NCBI RefSeq assembly: GCF_904849725.1
Contig: NC_058518.1
Span: 418,445,081 to 418,509,080, forward strand
Direction: 5' to 3'
DNA from: Hordeum vulgare subsp. vulgare
Taxonomy: Eukaryota > Streptophyta > Magnoliopsida > Poales > Poaceae
DNA length: 64,000 nucleotides
The notes under the pieces were generated by a model that worked only from the letters and a program-made list of their open reading frames with translations, ran no database searches and was not told the DNA's origin. The position numbers and the translations under genes were made by a program. Shown here in pieces: positions 10,931 through 22,583 of this stretch (position 1 is the stretch's first letter; the number at the start of each line of letters is the position of its first letter).

Positions 10931-12999
10931 ACGAACACCATTAAAGTGGGGGCTTTCCTTGAACTTTGTTCATGCCCATGGAAACCTTGATTACACAAAC
11001 TTTCAACAAAAATAATTATTCCGTTGTATTATAAAACGTGTGCCATGATTTACCTTTAGTGTGTTTAAATCGCTTGTTTGATATGCGTTGTGCAAAAACA
11101 TAAACTTTGGTTGTAGTGTTTGATTTTTCCTATTTTACATGAAAAAATTCTGAAAGTTTTACAAAGTACTTTTATGCATTTTTTATTACTTCCTAATTTT
11201 ACAAAATTTTCTAAGGTACATAAGTATATGTTTCACTCGCATCTTTATAGAATGTCCTGTTTTTCACATATTGCTATTATAGTTTCTTGTCTTCTTATGT
11301 TTGAATTCTTGTAGAGCCCCATTAACTTGCGAGCCATACAATTGTGATAGCATATAGTAGGTAATGTTATATTATAATTATACAATAATGTCATGGAAGG
11401 ACATGATGGGATTTGATGTTATATGTACTAACCTTTCTAATAAAAGTTCTGTTAAGTTTTGTGTGGTTGAAGTGTTCAAAGATCGAGGAGGTACCAATAT
11501 GTGGAGAATAAGGAGAGACAAGAGTTCAATCTTGGGGATGAACAAGGAACCTCAAAGCATGCATGTATAGTCTTAGTTATGCGATGAAGTTGGAGCATAA
11601 TTTATCCTTGATCGAAATCCTTTTTGTTGTTATAATCGAGGTCGCATGATGGTTAAATCCTACCAACCTCCTCCCTTGGAGCATGCAAGTAGTACTTTTC
11701 TTCGAGAGAGATGATAGGATTTACAATAAGTATGTGATATCTTTATGACTAATGTGAATCCATGGATATGCGCACTCTCACCTTTCCACAATTGCTAGCC
11801 TCTTCGGTACCGTGCATTGTCCATTCTCACCTCGAGGTTCACTACAACCTTCGCCGGTGCTGCCAATTCCCGTGATAAGATACACTCTATCACACATAAG
11901 CCACCCTGTATCTTCATCAAAACATCCACCATACCTACCTATCATGCCATTTCCATATCCACTCGTAGATATATTCCCGTGCAACTGCCATAATCATATA
12001 AATGAGTTGAGCATTCATTGTCATATTGCTTTCTATGATTGTAAGATAGCTAGAATGGTATTTCCATGGCTTGCCCGTTTTTTGGTATCTTTGCTACGCT
12101 AGATCATTGCACATCCTGGTACACTGCAAGAGGCATTCATATAGACCCATCTCGTACACTTCATCATTATATCGAGTTGTAAGTAAATAAAGTGTGATGA
12201 TCATCATTATTAGAGCATTGTCCCAGTGAGGAAAGGATGATGGAGACTATGGTTCTCCCACAAGTCGGGATGAGACTCCAGATGAAAAATGTAAAATGGA
12301 GGAGGCCAAATGAGCCCACCAAGAAAAAAGAGAAAAAAAGAGAAAAGGAAAAAAAAGAAGAAGAAAAAAATGAAAAGAACAAAAACGAATGAGAGAAAAA
12401 GAGAGAAAGGGCAATGTTAATATCCTTTTACCACACTTGTACTTCAAAGTAGCACCATGTTCTTCATATAGTGAGTGTCGTGAGTTGTCATTTTCATATG
12501 CTAGTCATAATTCTTCATCATAGAACTTGGCTTGTATATTTTGATGACGGGCTTCCTCAAATGTTTGAGGTCTTCATCAACAAGCAAGATGGTTTCACAC
12601 CCACTTAGTTTCATTTGAGCTTTCATACACTCATAGCTCTTAGTGCATCCGTTGCATGACAATCCCTACTCCTCACATAGATATCGACTGATGGGCATCT
12701 TCATAGCCCGTTAGTCTGCCTAGTTGATGTAATACTTTCTTCCTCTTTTGACTCCTTTGATCTTTATCACCATACTATAGTCCACCTATATGATATGTCC
12801 ATGGTTCACGCTCATATATTGAGTGAAGTTGAAAATGTTGAAGCACGTTAGAGGTACGAGTCAATTGCTTAGTTTGACACTAGGGTACTCATGATTTATA
12901 CTTTATGCTAGGAAGATTAAGGATGACAGGCTATATGATTTTGTTGGGATGGTGTTATTTAGCATTGTTATTTTGGAAGGCATGATTGTTGTTTGTATG
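10931..12999 (+). other. RLG-2 3' internal non-coding region
   Basis: AT-rich internal DNA without intact ORFs. About 11640-12994 is the reverse-complement counterpart of 16000-17400 in RLG-4, sharing text such as the polypurine block and TTAGAGCATTGTCCCAGTGAGG-like phrases. That homology shows RLG-2 and RLG-4 share a 3' internal module. It continues beyond soloLTR-3 at 39831. Confidence 0.7.
12320..12411 (+). repeat. Long purine-rich tract in RLG-2
   Basis: About 90 bases are almost wholly A and G (runs of AAGAAAAAAGAG type). RLG-4 has the counterpart at 16746-16850, T-rich on the + strand and so purine-rich on that element's sense strand. The flanking phrases GGCC and GAGCCCACC are shared. 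Confidence 0.75.
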
Positions 13000-14297
13000 T
13001 GATAACCCACAAGTATAGGGGATCACAACAGTCTTCACGAGTAGTATTACATCCTCATTTATTGATTCGACACAAGGGGAGGCAAATAATATTTATTGGT
13101 ATTAGCAGCTGAGTTGTCAATTCAACCACACCTAGGTTATCTCTGTGCAGCAAAGATTTTAGTAGCACATCAAAATAGTAGTAGTAACAGTAACAACACC
13201 AGTTTTGTAGTGATTGTAACAGTGGCAACATCAATAGTAACTTAGCAAGATTCAATATATGAATAGCATAGGGACGTGGACCGGTGATGAATAATGATTT
13301 AAATGACATCTATCATGCATCAGTTACACACTAGAGCGACATCGAACTAGCTCCAATTCACCAATATAATGTAGGCATGTATTCCATATATAGTCATACG
13401 TGCTTGCGATGAGAACTTGCATGACATCTTTTATCCTACCATCCAGTGGTAGTGGGATCCATAAGGAAACTAAGGGATATTAAGGCCTCCTTTTAATAGA
13501 GAACCGGAACAAAGCATTAGCAAATAGTGAATACATGAACTTCTCAAACTACGACAATGACCGGTAAGAATCCCAATTATTGTCACCTTGGGGTATGCGT
13601 ACCATAACATGTAATATGTGCATAAAACTTGCAAGATAGGATATAAACACTTTCATATTCAGAGAGAACATAATAGGTTCAAATATGAACTCATGGCACT
13701 CGGCCCCTAGTGATAAGCATTAATCATAGCAAAGTCATAGCAACATGAATCTGAGAACACAGTGGATACTAGGGATCAAGCCCTATGAAAATAACTCGAT
13801 TACATGATCAATCCAATCCAATCCCATCACTGTCCAGCAAGCCTAGAAAGGACATACTCACTCCTAGTGGTGAGCATAATGGAGTTGTTGATGAAGAAGG
13901 GTTGGTGATGACGACGGCCACGAATCCCCCTCTCCAAAGCCCCAAAGAGACTCCAAATAAGCCCTCCCGAGGAAGAACACGAGGTGGCGACGACTCCTTG
14001 TCATAAAACACAATGAAAACTTCTCTCCTATTTTTCTCTCCGTAATTGTGAATTTAGAGGACTCGAATTAGGGTCGGGGGAGCCACATGGGCCCCATAAG
14101 TTAACAGGGCGTGCCTACGGGAGTGGGCGCGCCCTGTTAGCTTGGGGCCCACACGTGTCCCCCCCTCCGGCTTGTCTTAACACCATAATTCTTCATATAT
14201 TTCAGAAAAAATCCACAAAAAGGTTCGTCCGATTCTGAGAACTTTTACATCTGCACAAAAATAACACCAAGGTGGTTCTGTTAAAAACAACGCCAGT
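13000..14297 (-). mobile_element. soloLTR-3, part 1 (RLG-5-type LTR)
   Basis: Reverse complement of the RLG-5-type LTR. It starts TGATAACCCACAAGTATAGG, the complement of the LTR end, and runs to the RLG-4 insertion site. The missing start of the LTR is at 39738-39825, past RLG-4. The joined piece would be about 1.39 kb, close to the 1.42 kb LTRs of RLG-5. It is flanked by GTATG at 12995-12999 and 39826-39830. No internal region remains, so this is a solo LTR. It holds a GC-rich imperfect hairpin at 14089-14150. Confidence 0.9.
14089..14150 (-). repeat. GC-rich hairpin in soloLTR-3
   Basis: Arms at about 14089-14115 and 14124-14150 (GGGCCCCATAAG... against ...CTTGGGGCCC) pair over most of 26 bases. 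The same kind of hairpin occurs in the LTRs of RLG-4, RLG-5, RLG-8, RLG-12 and soloLTR-7. Confidence 0.75.
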
Positions 14298-15983
14298 TGA
14301 TGTCTACTACACAACCTTCTCCTTGTAGACGTTGTTGGGCCTCCAAGTGTAGAGGTTTGTAGGACAGTAGCAATTTCCCCTCAAGTAGGTGACCTAAGGT
14401 TTATCAATCCGCGAGAGGCGTAGGATGAAGATGGTCTCTCTCAAGCAACCCTGCAACCTAATAACAAAGAGTCTCTTGTGTCCCCAACACACCCAATACA
14501 ATGGTAAGTTGTATAGGTGCACTAGTTCGGCGAAGAGATGGTGATACAAGTGCAATATGGATGGTAGATATAGGTTTTTGTAATCTCAAATTATAAAAAC
14601 AGCAAGGTTACTAATAGTAAAAGTGAGCACGAACGGTATTGCAATGCGTGGAAACAAGGCCTAGGGGTCATACTTTCACTAGTAGAAGTTCTCTCAACAA
14701 TGATAACATAATTGGATCATATAACTAGCCCTCAACATGCAAGAAAGAGTCACTCCAAAGTCACTAATAGCAGAGAACAAACGAAGATATTATTGTTGGG
14801 TACGAAACCACCACAAAGTTATTCTTTCTGATCGATCTATTCAAGAGTCCGTAGTAAAATAACACGAAGCTATTCTTTCCATTCAATCTATCCTAGAGTT
14901 CATACTAGAATAACACCTTAAGACACACATCAACCAAGACCCTAATGTCACCTAGATACTCCATTGTCACCTCAAGTATCCGTGGGCATGATTATACGAT
15001 ATGCATCACACAATATCAGAATCATCTATTCAACCAACACATAGAACTTCAAAGAGTGCCCCAAAGTTTCTACCAGAGAGTCAAGAATAAAACGTGTGCC
15101 AACCTCTATGCATAGATTCCCAATGTCACGAAACCCGCAAGTTGATCACCAAAACATACATCAAGTACTCACATGAATATCCCATTGTCACCACAGATAA
15201 ACACGTGCAAGACATACATCAAGTGTTCTCAATTCCTTCAAGATTCAATCCGATAAGATAACTTCAAAGGGAAAAGTCAATTCATTACAAGAAGGGAGAG
15301 GGTGAAGAACATCATAAGATCCAACTATAGTAGCAAAGCCCGTGGTACATCGAGATCAAGACATCTCAAGAACACGAGAGAGAGACAGATCAAACACATA
15401 GCTACTGGTACATACCCTCAGCCCCGAGGGAGAACTACTCCCTCCTCGTCATGGAAATCGCCAGGATGATGAAGATGGCCATCGGAGATGGATTCCCCCT
15501 CCGGCAGGGTGCCGGAACGGCCCCTGATTGGTTTTTGGTGGCTACAGAGGCTTGCGGCGGCGGAACTCCCGATCTAGGTTTATTTTTGGAGGTTTCTGTA
15601 TTTATAAGACCAGATGGCATCGAGAACAAGTCAGGGGGACCCACGAGGGATTCACGAGCCCCCCGAGGTGCGCCTAGGGGTGTGGGCGCCTCCCTGGCTC
15701 GTGGCTTCCTCGGGGCTACCCTATGGTATCTTTTTCTTTTGGTATTTTTTATATTTTCCATAAAAATCACGGCGAAAGTTTTATTCCGTTTCGACTCTGT
15801 TTGATATTCCTATCTGAAAAAGGTCAAAACCAAGGAAAAAACAGGAACTGGCACTGGGCTTTAGGTCAATAAGTTAGTCCCAAAAATAATATAAAATAGA
15901 ATATTCATGCATATAAAACATCCAAAGTTGATAATATAATAGCATGGAACGATCAAAAATATAGATACGTTGGAGATGTATCA
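14298..15983 (-). repeat. RLG-4 3' LTR (1686 bp)
   Basis: Full-length copy, TGATGTCTAC to GAGATGTATCA on the + strand. It is about 216 bp longer than the 5' LTR, chiefly because the 5' LTR lacks the part equivalent to about 15716-15952. A GC-rich hairpin lies at about 15645-15715. Confidence 0.93.
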
Positions 15984-17934
15984 AGCATCCGCAAACTTAA
16001 CTCCTGCTCGTCCTCGAGTAGGTAAATGATAAAAACAGAATTTTTGATGTGGAATGCTACCTAATATATATTGTGGCATGAATATTCAGATCCATATGAA
16101 TCAAGACAAAAAGTTTAATATTGACATAAGAACAATAATACTTCAAGCATACTAACAAAGCAATCATGTCTTCTCAAAATAACATGGCCAAAGAAAGTTA
16201 TCCCTACAATATCATATAGTCTCGCTATGCTCCATCTTCCCGACACAACGTATTTAAATCATGCACAACCCCGGTTTTAGTCAAGCAATTGTTTTCACAC
16301 TTTTACTTTCTCAAACCTTTTCAACTTTCATGCCATACATGAGCGTGAGCCATGGACATAGCACTATAGGTGGAATAGAATATGGTCGAGGTTGCGAGGA
16401 AAAAAGGAGGAGATGGTCACATCAACTAGGCGTATCAACGTGCTATGTTGATGCCCATCAATAGATATCAATGTGAATGAGTAGGGATTTCCATGCAACA
16501 GATGCACTAGAGCTATAAGTGTATGAAGGCTCAAAAAGAAACTAAGTGGGTGTGCATCCAACTCGCTTGCTCACGAAGACCTACGGCAATTTGAGGAAGC
16601 CCATCATTGGAATATACAAGCCAAGTTCTATAATGACATTCCCACTAGTATATGAAAGTGACAAAATATGAGACTCTCTATCATGAAGATCATGGTGCTA
16701 CTTTTAAGCACAAGTGTGGTAAAGGATAGTAGCACTGTACCTTCTCTCATTTTTTTGTTTGGGCTCTTTGGCCTCTTTTTTTTCATTTTTTTCATTCATT
16801 TTTTTGGTGGGCTCTTTGGCCTCTCTTATTTTATTTTTATTTTAAGTCTGGAGTCTCATTCCAACTTGTGAAGGAATCATAGCTTCCGTCCTTTCCTCAC
16901 ATGGCACAATGCTCTAATAATGATGATCATCACACTTTTATTTATTTACAACTCGAAACTTAGAACAAGATATGACTCCATATGAATGCCTCCGGCAGTG
17001 TACCGGGATGTGCAATGACTCATGAGTGACATGTATGAAAGATATGAACGGTGGCTTTGCCACAAATACGATGTCAACTACATAATCATGCAAAGCAATA
17101 TGACAATGATGATGCGTGTCATAATAAACAGGACGATGGAAGTTGCATGACAATATATCTTGGAATGGCTATGGAAATGCCATGATGGGTAGGTATGGTG
17201 GCTGTTTTGAGGAAGGATATATGGTGGGTGTATGCACCGGCGAAAGTTGCGCGGTACTAGAGAGGCTAGCAATGGTGGAAGGGTGAGAGTGCGTATAATC
17301 CATGGACTCAACATTAGTCATAAATAACTCACATACTTATTGCAAAAGTTTATTAGCTATCGAAGCAAACTATTAGATGCATGCTCCTAGGGGAAGGGTT
17401 GGTAGGAGTTAACCATCGCGCGATCCCGACCTCCACACAAAGGATGACACTCAATAAAAACATCATGCTCCGACTTCCTAACATAGCGGTTCACCATACA
17501 TGCACGCTATGGGAATCACAAACTCTAACACAAGTATTTCTACCAATCCATAATTACTCACTAGCATGACTCTAGTATCACCATCCTTATATCTCAAAAC
17601 TATATGCAAAGAATCAAACTTCTCATAGTGTTCGATGCACTCTATATGAAAGTTTTTATTATATCCCTCTTGGATGCCCATCATATTAGGACTAGATTCA
17701 TAACCTAAGCAAATTACCATGCTGTTTAAGACTCTCAAAATAATATAAGTGAAGCATGAGAGTTCAACTATTTATATAAAATAGAACCATTGCAATGCTC
17801 TACAAAGATATAAGTAAAGCACTAGAGCAAAAGACAAACTACTCCACAAGATATAAGTGAAGCTCAGTGAGTAGTTGAATAATTATTCGGCTATGTGAAC
17901 ACTCTCCCATCTAAGAATTTGAGATCCTAAGTAC
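15984..17934 (-). other. RLG-4 3' internal non-coding region
   Basis: Homologous to RLG-2 11640-12994 plus 39831-39990, in the opposite orientation. It has no intact ORF. The LTR-adjacent polypurine tract at 15985-15998 is decayed relative to the family motif AAGCTTGGGGATGC. A T-rich block at 16746-16850 is the complement of the shared purine tract. Confidence 0.7.
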
Positions 17935-17939
17935 CTTAT

Positions 17940-19362
17940 TGATACATCTCCGTCGTATCTACTTTTCCGAACTATTTTGCCCTTGTTTTGGACTCTAATT
18001 TGCATGATTTGAATGGAACTAACCCGGACTAATGTTGTTTTCAGCACAATTGCCATGGTCTTGTTTTTGTGCAGAAATAAAAATTCTCGGAATGTCCTGA
18101 AAATTTATGCAGATTTTTTCTGGAATAAAAGAAAAATACCTGCGCAAAGATCCACCGGAGGAGGTGGACCAGTGGGCCACAAGCCCACAGGCCGCAGCCA
18201 CCCCCTGACCGCACCGTGAGGGCTTGTGGGGCCCACGTGGCTCCACTGCCCCCAAACTCAGCTCTATATCTTCCGTCTCGCCCGGAAAAAAATCTGGAGA
18301 AGGTTTCATCGCGTTTTACGGTACGGAGGCGCCGCAACCTCCTGTTCTTCATCTGGAGGGCAGATCTGGAGTCCTATCGGGGCTCCGGAGAGGGGAAATT
18401 GTCACCATCGTCATCATCAACCTTTCTCCATCGACAATTCCATGATGCTCTTCATCATTCGTGAGTAATCTCACCGTAGGCTTGCTGGACAGTGATGAGT
18501 TGGATGAGATCTATCATGTACTCGAGTTAGTTTTTGACGGGGATTGATCCCTAGTATCCACTATGTTCTAGATTGATGTTGCTACTACATGGCTATGCTT
18601 AATGCTTGTCACTAGGACCCGAGTGCCATGATTTCAGAGATGAACCTATCATGTTTTCGCCAATATATGTGTGTTTTAGATCCTATCTTGTAAGTTGTAG
18701 TCACCTACTATGTGTTATGACCCAGCAACCCCGGAGTGACAATAACCGGAACCACACCCGGAGATGACCATAGTATGAGGAGTTCATGTATTCACCAAGT
18801 GTTAATGCGTTCGTCCGGTTCTTTATTAAAAGGAGAACCTTAATATCCCGTAGTTTCCATTAGGACCCCGCTGCCACGGGAGGGATGGAAAATAGATGTC
18901 ATGCAAGTTCTTTTCCCTAAGCACGTATGACTACATACGGAATACATGCCTACATTAGATTGACGAACGGGAGCTAGTTACATATCTCTCTGTGTTATAG
19001 CTATTACATGATGAATCACATCCGGCATAATCATCCATAACAGATCCAATGCCTACGAGTCTTTTACTACTAGTCCTTGCTATGTTACTTTGCCGCTATT
19101 GCTGTTATTGCTGCTGCTATTACACTGTTGCTACTGTTGTTACTTTGCTGTTACTGGTTACTATTGCTACTGCTCCTATCATAATATCATGCTACTGATA
19201 CTTTGCTGCAGACACTAAATCTTTCAGGTGTGGTTGAATTGACAACTCAACTGCTAATACTTGAGAATATTCTTTCGCTTCCCCTTGAGTCGAATCAATA
19301 AATTTGGGTTGAATACTCTACCCTCGAAAACGGTTACGATCCCCTATACTTGTGGGTTGCCA
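17940..19362 (+). repeat. RLG-5 5' LTR (1423 bp)
   Basis: TGATACATCTCC to GTGGGTTGCCA. It matches 30147-31564 throughout. It carries the GC-rich hairpin at about 18166-18243 (GTGGGCCACAAGCCC against GGGCTTGTGGGGCCCAC) and a CTG/CTA-rich triplet stretch at 19080-19200. Confidence 0.95.
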
Positions 19363-19373
19363 AGACCTTTTTC

Positions 19374-19391
19374 TGGCGCCATTGCCGGGGA
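19374..19391 (+). promoter_or_regulatory. RLG-5 primer binding site (tRNA-Asp type)
   Basis: TGGCGCCATTGCCGGGGA lies 11 bases after the LTR. It differs at one position from the Athila-lineage consensus. Confidence 0.88.
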
Positions 19392-19430
19392 GGCCAAGTC
19401 AAGAATATTCTCCCGTCAACGTGCTTTTCC

Positions 19431-19448
19431 TGGCGCCGTTGCCAGGGA
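19431..19448 (+). promoter_or_regulatory. Second primer-site-like sequence in RLG-5
   Basis: TGGCGCCGTTGCCAGGGA lies 57 bp downstream of the first site and is preceded by the same CTTTTYC lead-in. It differs from the consensus at one position. RLG-12 shows only one site here. It could be a local duplication or a functional alternative site. Confidence 0.7.
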
Positions 19449-19498
19449 AGCACAACTATATTCTCTGAGTCACTTGGGATTGACGTCTGCTGATCACT

Positions 19499-22260
19499 AT
19501 GAGAAATCCGAAACATCCAAGAACTAAAATCTTGCCTTCCACTACGAGGAGAGGTAAGGAACTGCCATCTAGCTCTGCACTTGATTCACCTTCAGTTATG
19601 AGTAAGTTTGCGACATCACCTCCTACTAGAAATCTTGATATGTCGCGTGTGCTTGATGATGCTACTTCTGCTGCCCATGATGCTTATGATGATGCTATGC
19701 TTGATACTATGCCTGATGATGCTACTTCTGCTGCCCATGATGCTATGCTTGATACTATGCCTGATGATGATATGCTTGATACTATGCCTGATGATGCTAT
19801 GCTTGATACTATGCCTGATGACGCTATGCTTAATACTATGCCTGATGATGCTATGCCTGATACTGCTTTGCCACTAGGTGCCCTTGATGCACATATTGCT
19901 AGAGTTGCTCCTAGATGTGATGATACTTCTGAAACTTCTGATACTATTGAAGTAGAACCTGCTACTATGCTTGAATTGCCTGTTATGCCTGATACGCACT
20001 ATGTTTTGGAGGGAGAGATAGCTGAGGATTTTCTTGCGTGTAAGGATAGCTATGATGTTGAGAAATTACTGCGCAAGTGGAAAGAAAAATCTCTGAACGC
20101 TAGGATGAAATACGACCCGAAGTTTGCCACTTCGCCTATCTTTGTGACCGATATGGATTATGAATTCTCTGTCGACCCTGAGTTAATCACTCTGGTCGAA
20201 TATGATCCTTTTCACGGTTAGCCACCCTATTCACTAGTGAGGAAAAGATCCTCCATTACTATATGCTCAAGCTGTTTCCTTTCTCGCTAAAGGATGATGC
20301 TAAGACCTGGTTCACTTCTCTTGCTCCTGGTTGTGTGCGTAGCCCCCATGATATGGTCTACTACTTCTCTGAAAAATATTTCCCTGCCCATAAGAAGCAA
20401 GCTGCCTTGCAGGAAATATACAACTTTGCTCAAGCTGAAGAAGAGAGTCTCCCACAAGCTTGGGGGAGGCTTATCCAGCTACTGAATGCTTTGCCTGATC
20501 ACCCTCTTGAGAAGAACGAAATACTTGATATCTTCTATAATGGACTTACCGATGCTTCTAAAGACCACGTAGATAGTTGTGCCGGTAGTGTTTTTAGGGA
20601 ACGAACCGTAGAACAAGCTGAGATTCTGTTGAATAACATCTTGTGCAATGAGAATGCTTGGACTATTCCCGAACCACCTCCTAAACCAACTCCGAAGAAA
20701 AGAGGTATTCAATTCCTCAGTCCTGAAGATATGCAAGAAGCCAAGAAATCTATGCGAGAGAAAGGCATTAAATCTGAAGATGTAAAAAATCTACCACCTA
20801 TCGAAGAGATCCATGGTCTCGATAACCCGATAGAGCTAGTAGAAGTAAATTCTCTACGTAGGTTTGATGAGAGCGATATTCCTTTTGATAAACCTGCTAG
20901 CCTATGCCTAGATGAATTTTATAACTTTGTTGCCAAAAAACAGAGTTTCAATGATTATGTTAGCAGACAATTGGAACATAATGCTCGTATGCTTAGTCAT
21001 TTAAGTGCTTGTGTGGACAGAAATGTTAATGATCTTAAGCTTCTGAGTAAACATGCCTCTATGGTTACTACTCAGGTAGAACCAGTACTTAAAGCTCATA
21101 ATGACTTGCTCAATGAGTTGAATGACAATTTTGTCAGAGTCGTTACTAGAGGTGGTAGAATGACTCAGGAACCTTTGTATCCTGAGGGTCATTCGAAGAG
21201 AATTAAACAAGATTCTCAAGGAGTTAGCATTGATGCACCTAATCATCCTAAGAAGAAGAAAGATGATAGGAACCTGCACGCTAGCAACCATGTTGCCGCT
21301 ACACCTGTGAGTCCAAACGATGCCTCTGTTTCTGATGCTGAAACACAATCTGGTGATGAACATGAGCCTAATGATAATATCAATAGTGATGTTCATGAAG
21401 ATGCTCAACCTAGCAATGAAAATGATGTGGAGATTGAACCTAGTGTTGATCTTCATAACCCACAGCCTAAGACTAAGAGATACGATAAGAATGACTTCGC
21501 TGCTAGGAAGCACGGTAAAGAAAGGGAACCATGGGTTCAGAAACCTATGCCCTTTCCTCCCAAACCATCCAAGAAAAAGGATGATGAGGATTTTGAGCAA
21601 TTTGATGAAATGATCAGACCTGTCTTTCTGCAAATGCGTTTGACGGATATACTCAAGATGTCTCCTTATGCTAAGTACATGAAAGATATTGTGACTAATA
21701 AGAGGAAGATACCTGAGGTTGAGATTTCCACCATGCTCGCTAACTATACCTTCAAGGGTGGAAATCCTAAGAAACTAGGTGATCCCGGTGTGCCCACTAT
21801 ACCTTGCTCCATTAAAGGCAACTACGTTAGAACTGCGTTATGCGACCTTGGAGCCGGTGTTAGTGTTATGCCTCTCTCTCTTTATCGTAGACTTGAACTG
21901 GATAAGTTGACACCCACTAAAATCTCTCTGCAAATGGCCGACAAATCAACTGCTTTCCCTATCGACACTTGCGAGGATGTGCCTGTTGTGGTTGCCAACG
22001 TCACTATCTTAACAGACTTTGTTATCTTGGATATTCCCGAGGACGATGCCATGGCAGTCGTCCTCGGAAGACCCTTTTTAAACACCGCAGGGGCTGTTAT
22101 AGATTGCAACAAAGGCAATGTCACTTTCCATGTCAACGGTAATGAGCATACAATGCACTTTCCGAAGAAACAATATCGAGTACATTGCACAATGCTATCG
22201 AAAAAACTTCATCGATTCTTATTGGGATCTTTAAATGCCCTATTCCTCGTGTCAAGATGA
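19499..22260 (+). pseudogene. gag-pro: RLG-5 gag-protease polyprotein, frameshifted
   Basis: The start at 19499 (MRNPKHPRTK) follows the primer region by about 50 bp and matches the RLG-12 start. Residues about 55-122 are an acidic repeat rich in DAMLDTMPD. The first frame ends at a TAG at 20219-20221 because of a small out-of-frame deletion. The rest is open from about 20224 to 22260. It includes an Athila-type capsid region (DDAKTWFTSL, QAWGRLIQLLNALPDHPLEKNEIL) and the retropepsin motif CDLGAGVSVMPLSLY at about 21841-21885, followed by VVLGRPFLNTAGAVIDC. The Asp and Gly of the active site are present as D-L-G rather than D-T/S-G. Gag would form particles and protease would cut the polyprotein. 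No CCHC knuckle was seen. The antisense frame at 21001-21633 is a shadow. Confidence 0.88.
19660..19866 (+). repeat. 27-bp coding tandem repeat in RLG-5 gag
   Basis: The unit GATGCTATGCTTGATACT plus ATGCCTGAT encodes DAMLDTMPD. About five copies are present, some with substitutions (DDMLDTMPD, DAMLNTMPD, DAMPDTALP). A second motif, DDATSAAHDA, occurs twice. RLG-12 gag has no such expansion. Confidence 0.85.
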
Positions 22261-22540
22261 AGTATGATTTGCTTGTTGGGGAGATACACATCCCCATTGA
22301 GGTGACCTAGTGACTATTCGAAAATTCTCCGTTCTCTTTTGCGATTCGAAAAGGTTTGTCGAGGAGACTTGATCAACCTCATTGGCGGATTTTCTTTTGA
22401 TGACCATGAGATGGATGAATCGAGGAGTCACAAATCTTTGTTTCAAGCTTTCACCTTCAGTTGCTTAGAAGAAAAATGATAGATTTAGTTTAGTTTTCCC
22501 CGTTTTCTGTTTTAGCATCTAGTAGAAAAGTACCCCGAAA

Positions 22541-22583
22541 AGAAAAGTTCTCCGAACGTCCTGAAAATCATGTATGATTTTAT
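22541..22583 (+). repeat. LTR-like module in RLG-5, left part
   Basis: The phrase AAAAGTTCTCCGAACGTCC followed by TGAAAAT matches the RLG-5 LTR at about 18078-18105 and 30293-30310. It continues on the far side of soloLTR-6a at 26598. See the hairpin entry at 26647-26711. Confidence 0.65.

Noticed and set aside
19608..19877. Met/Leu-rich 89-residue frame
   Set aside because: Out-of-frame reading of the DAMLDTMPD repeat.
21001..21633. 210-residue minus-strand frame
   Set aside because: Antisense shadow of RLG-5 gag-protease.
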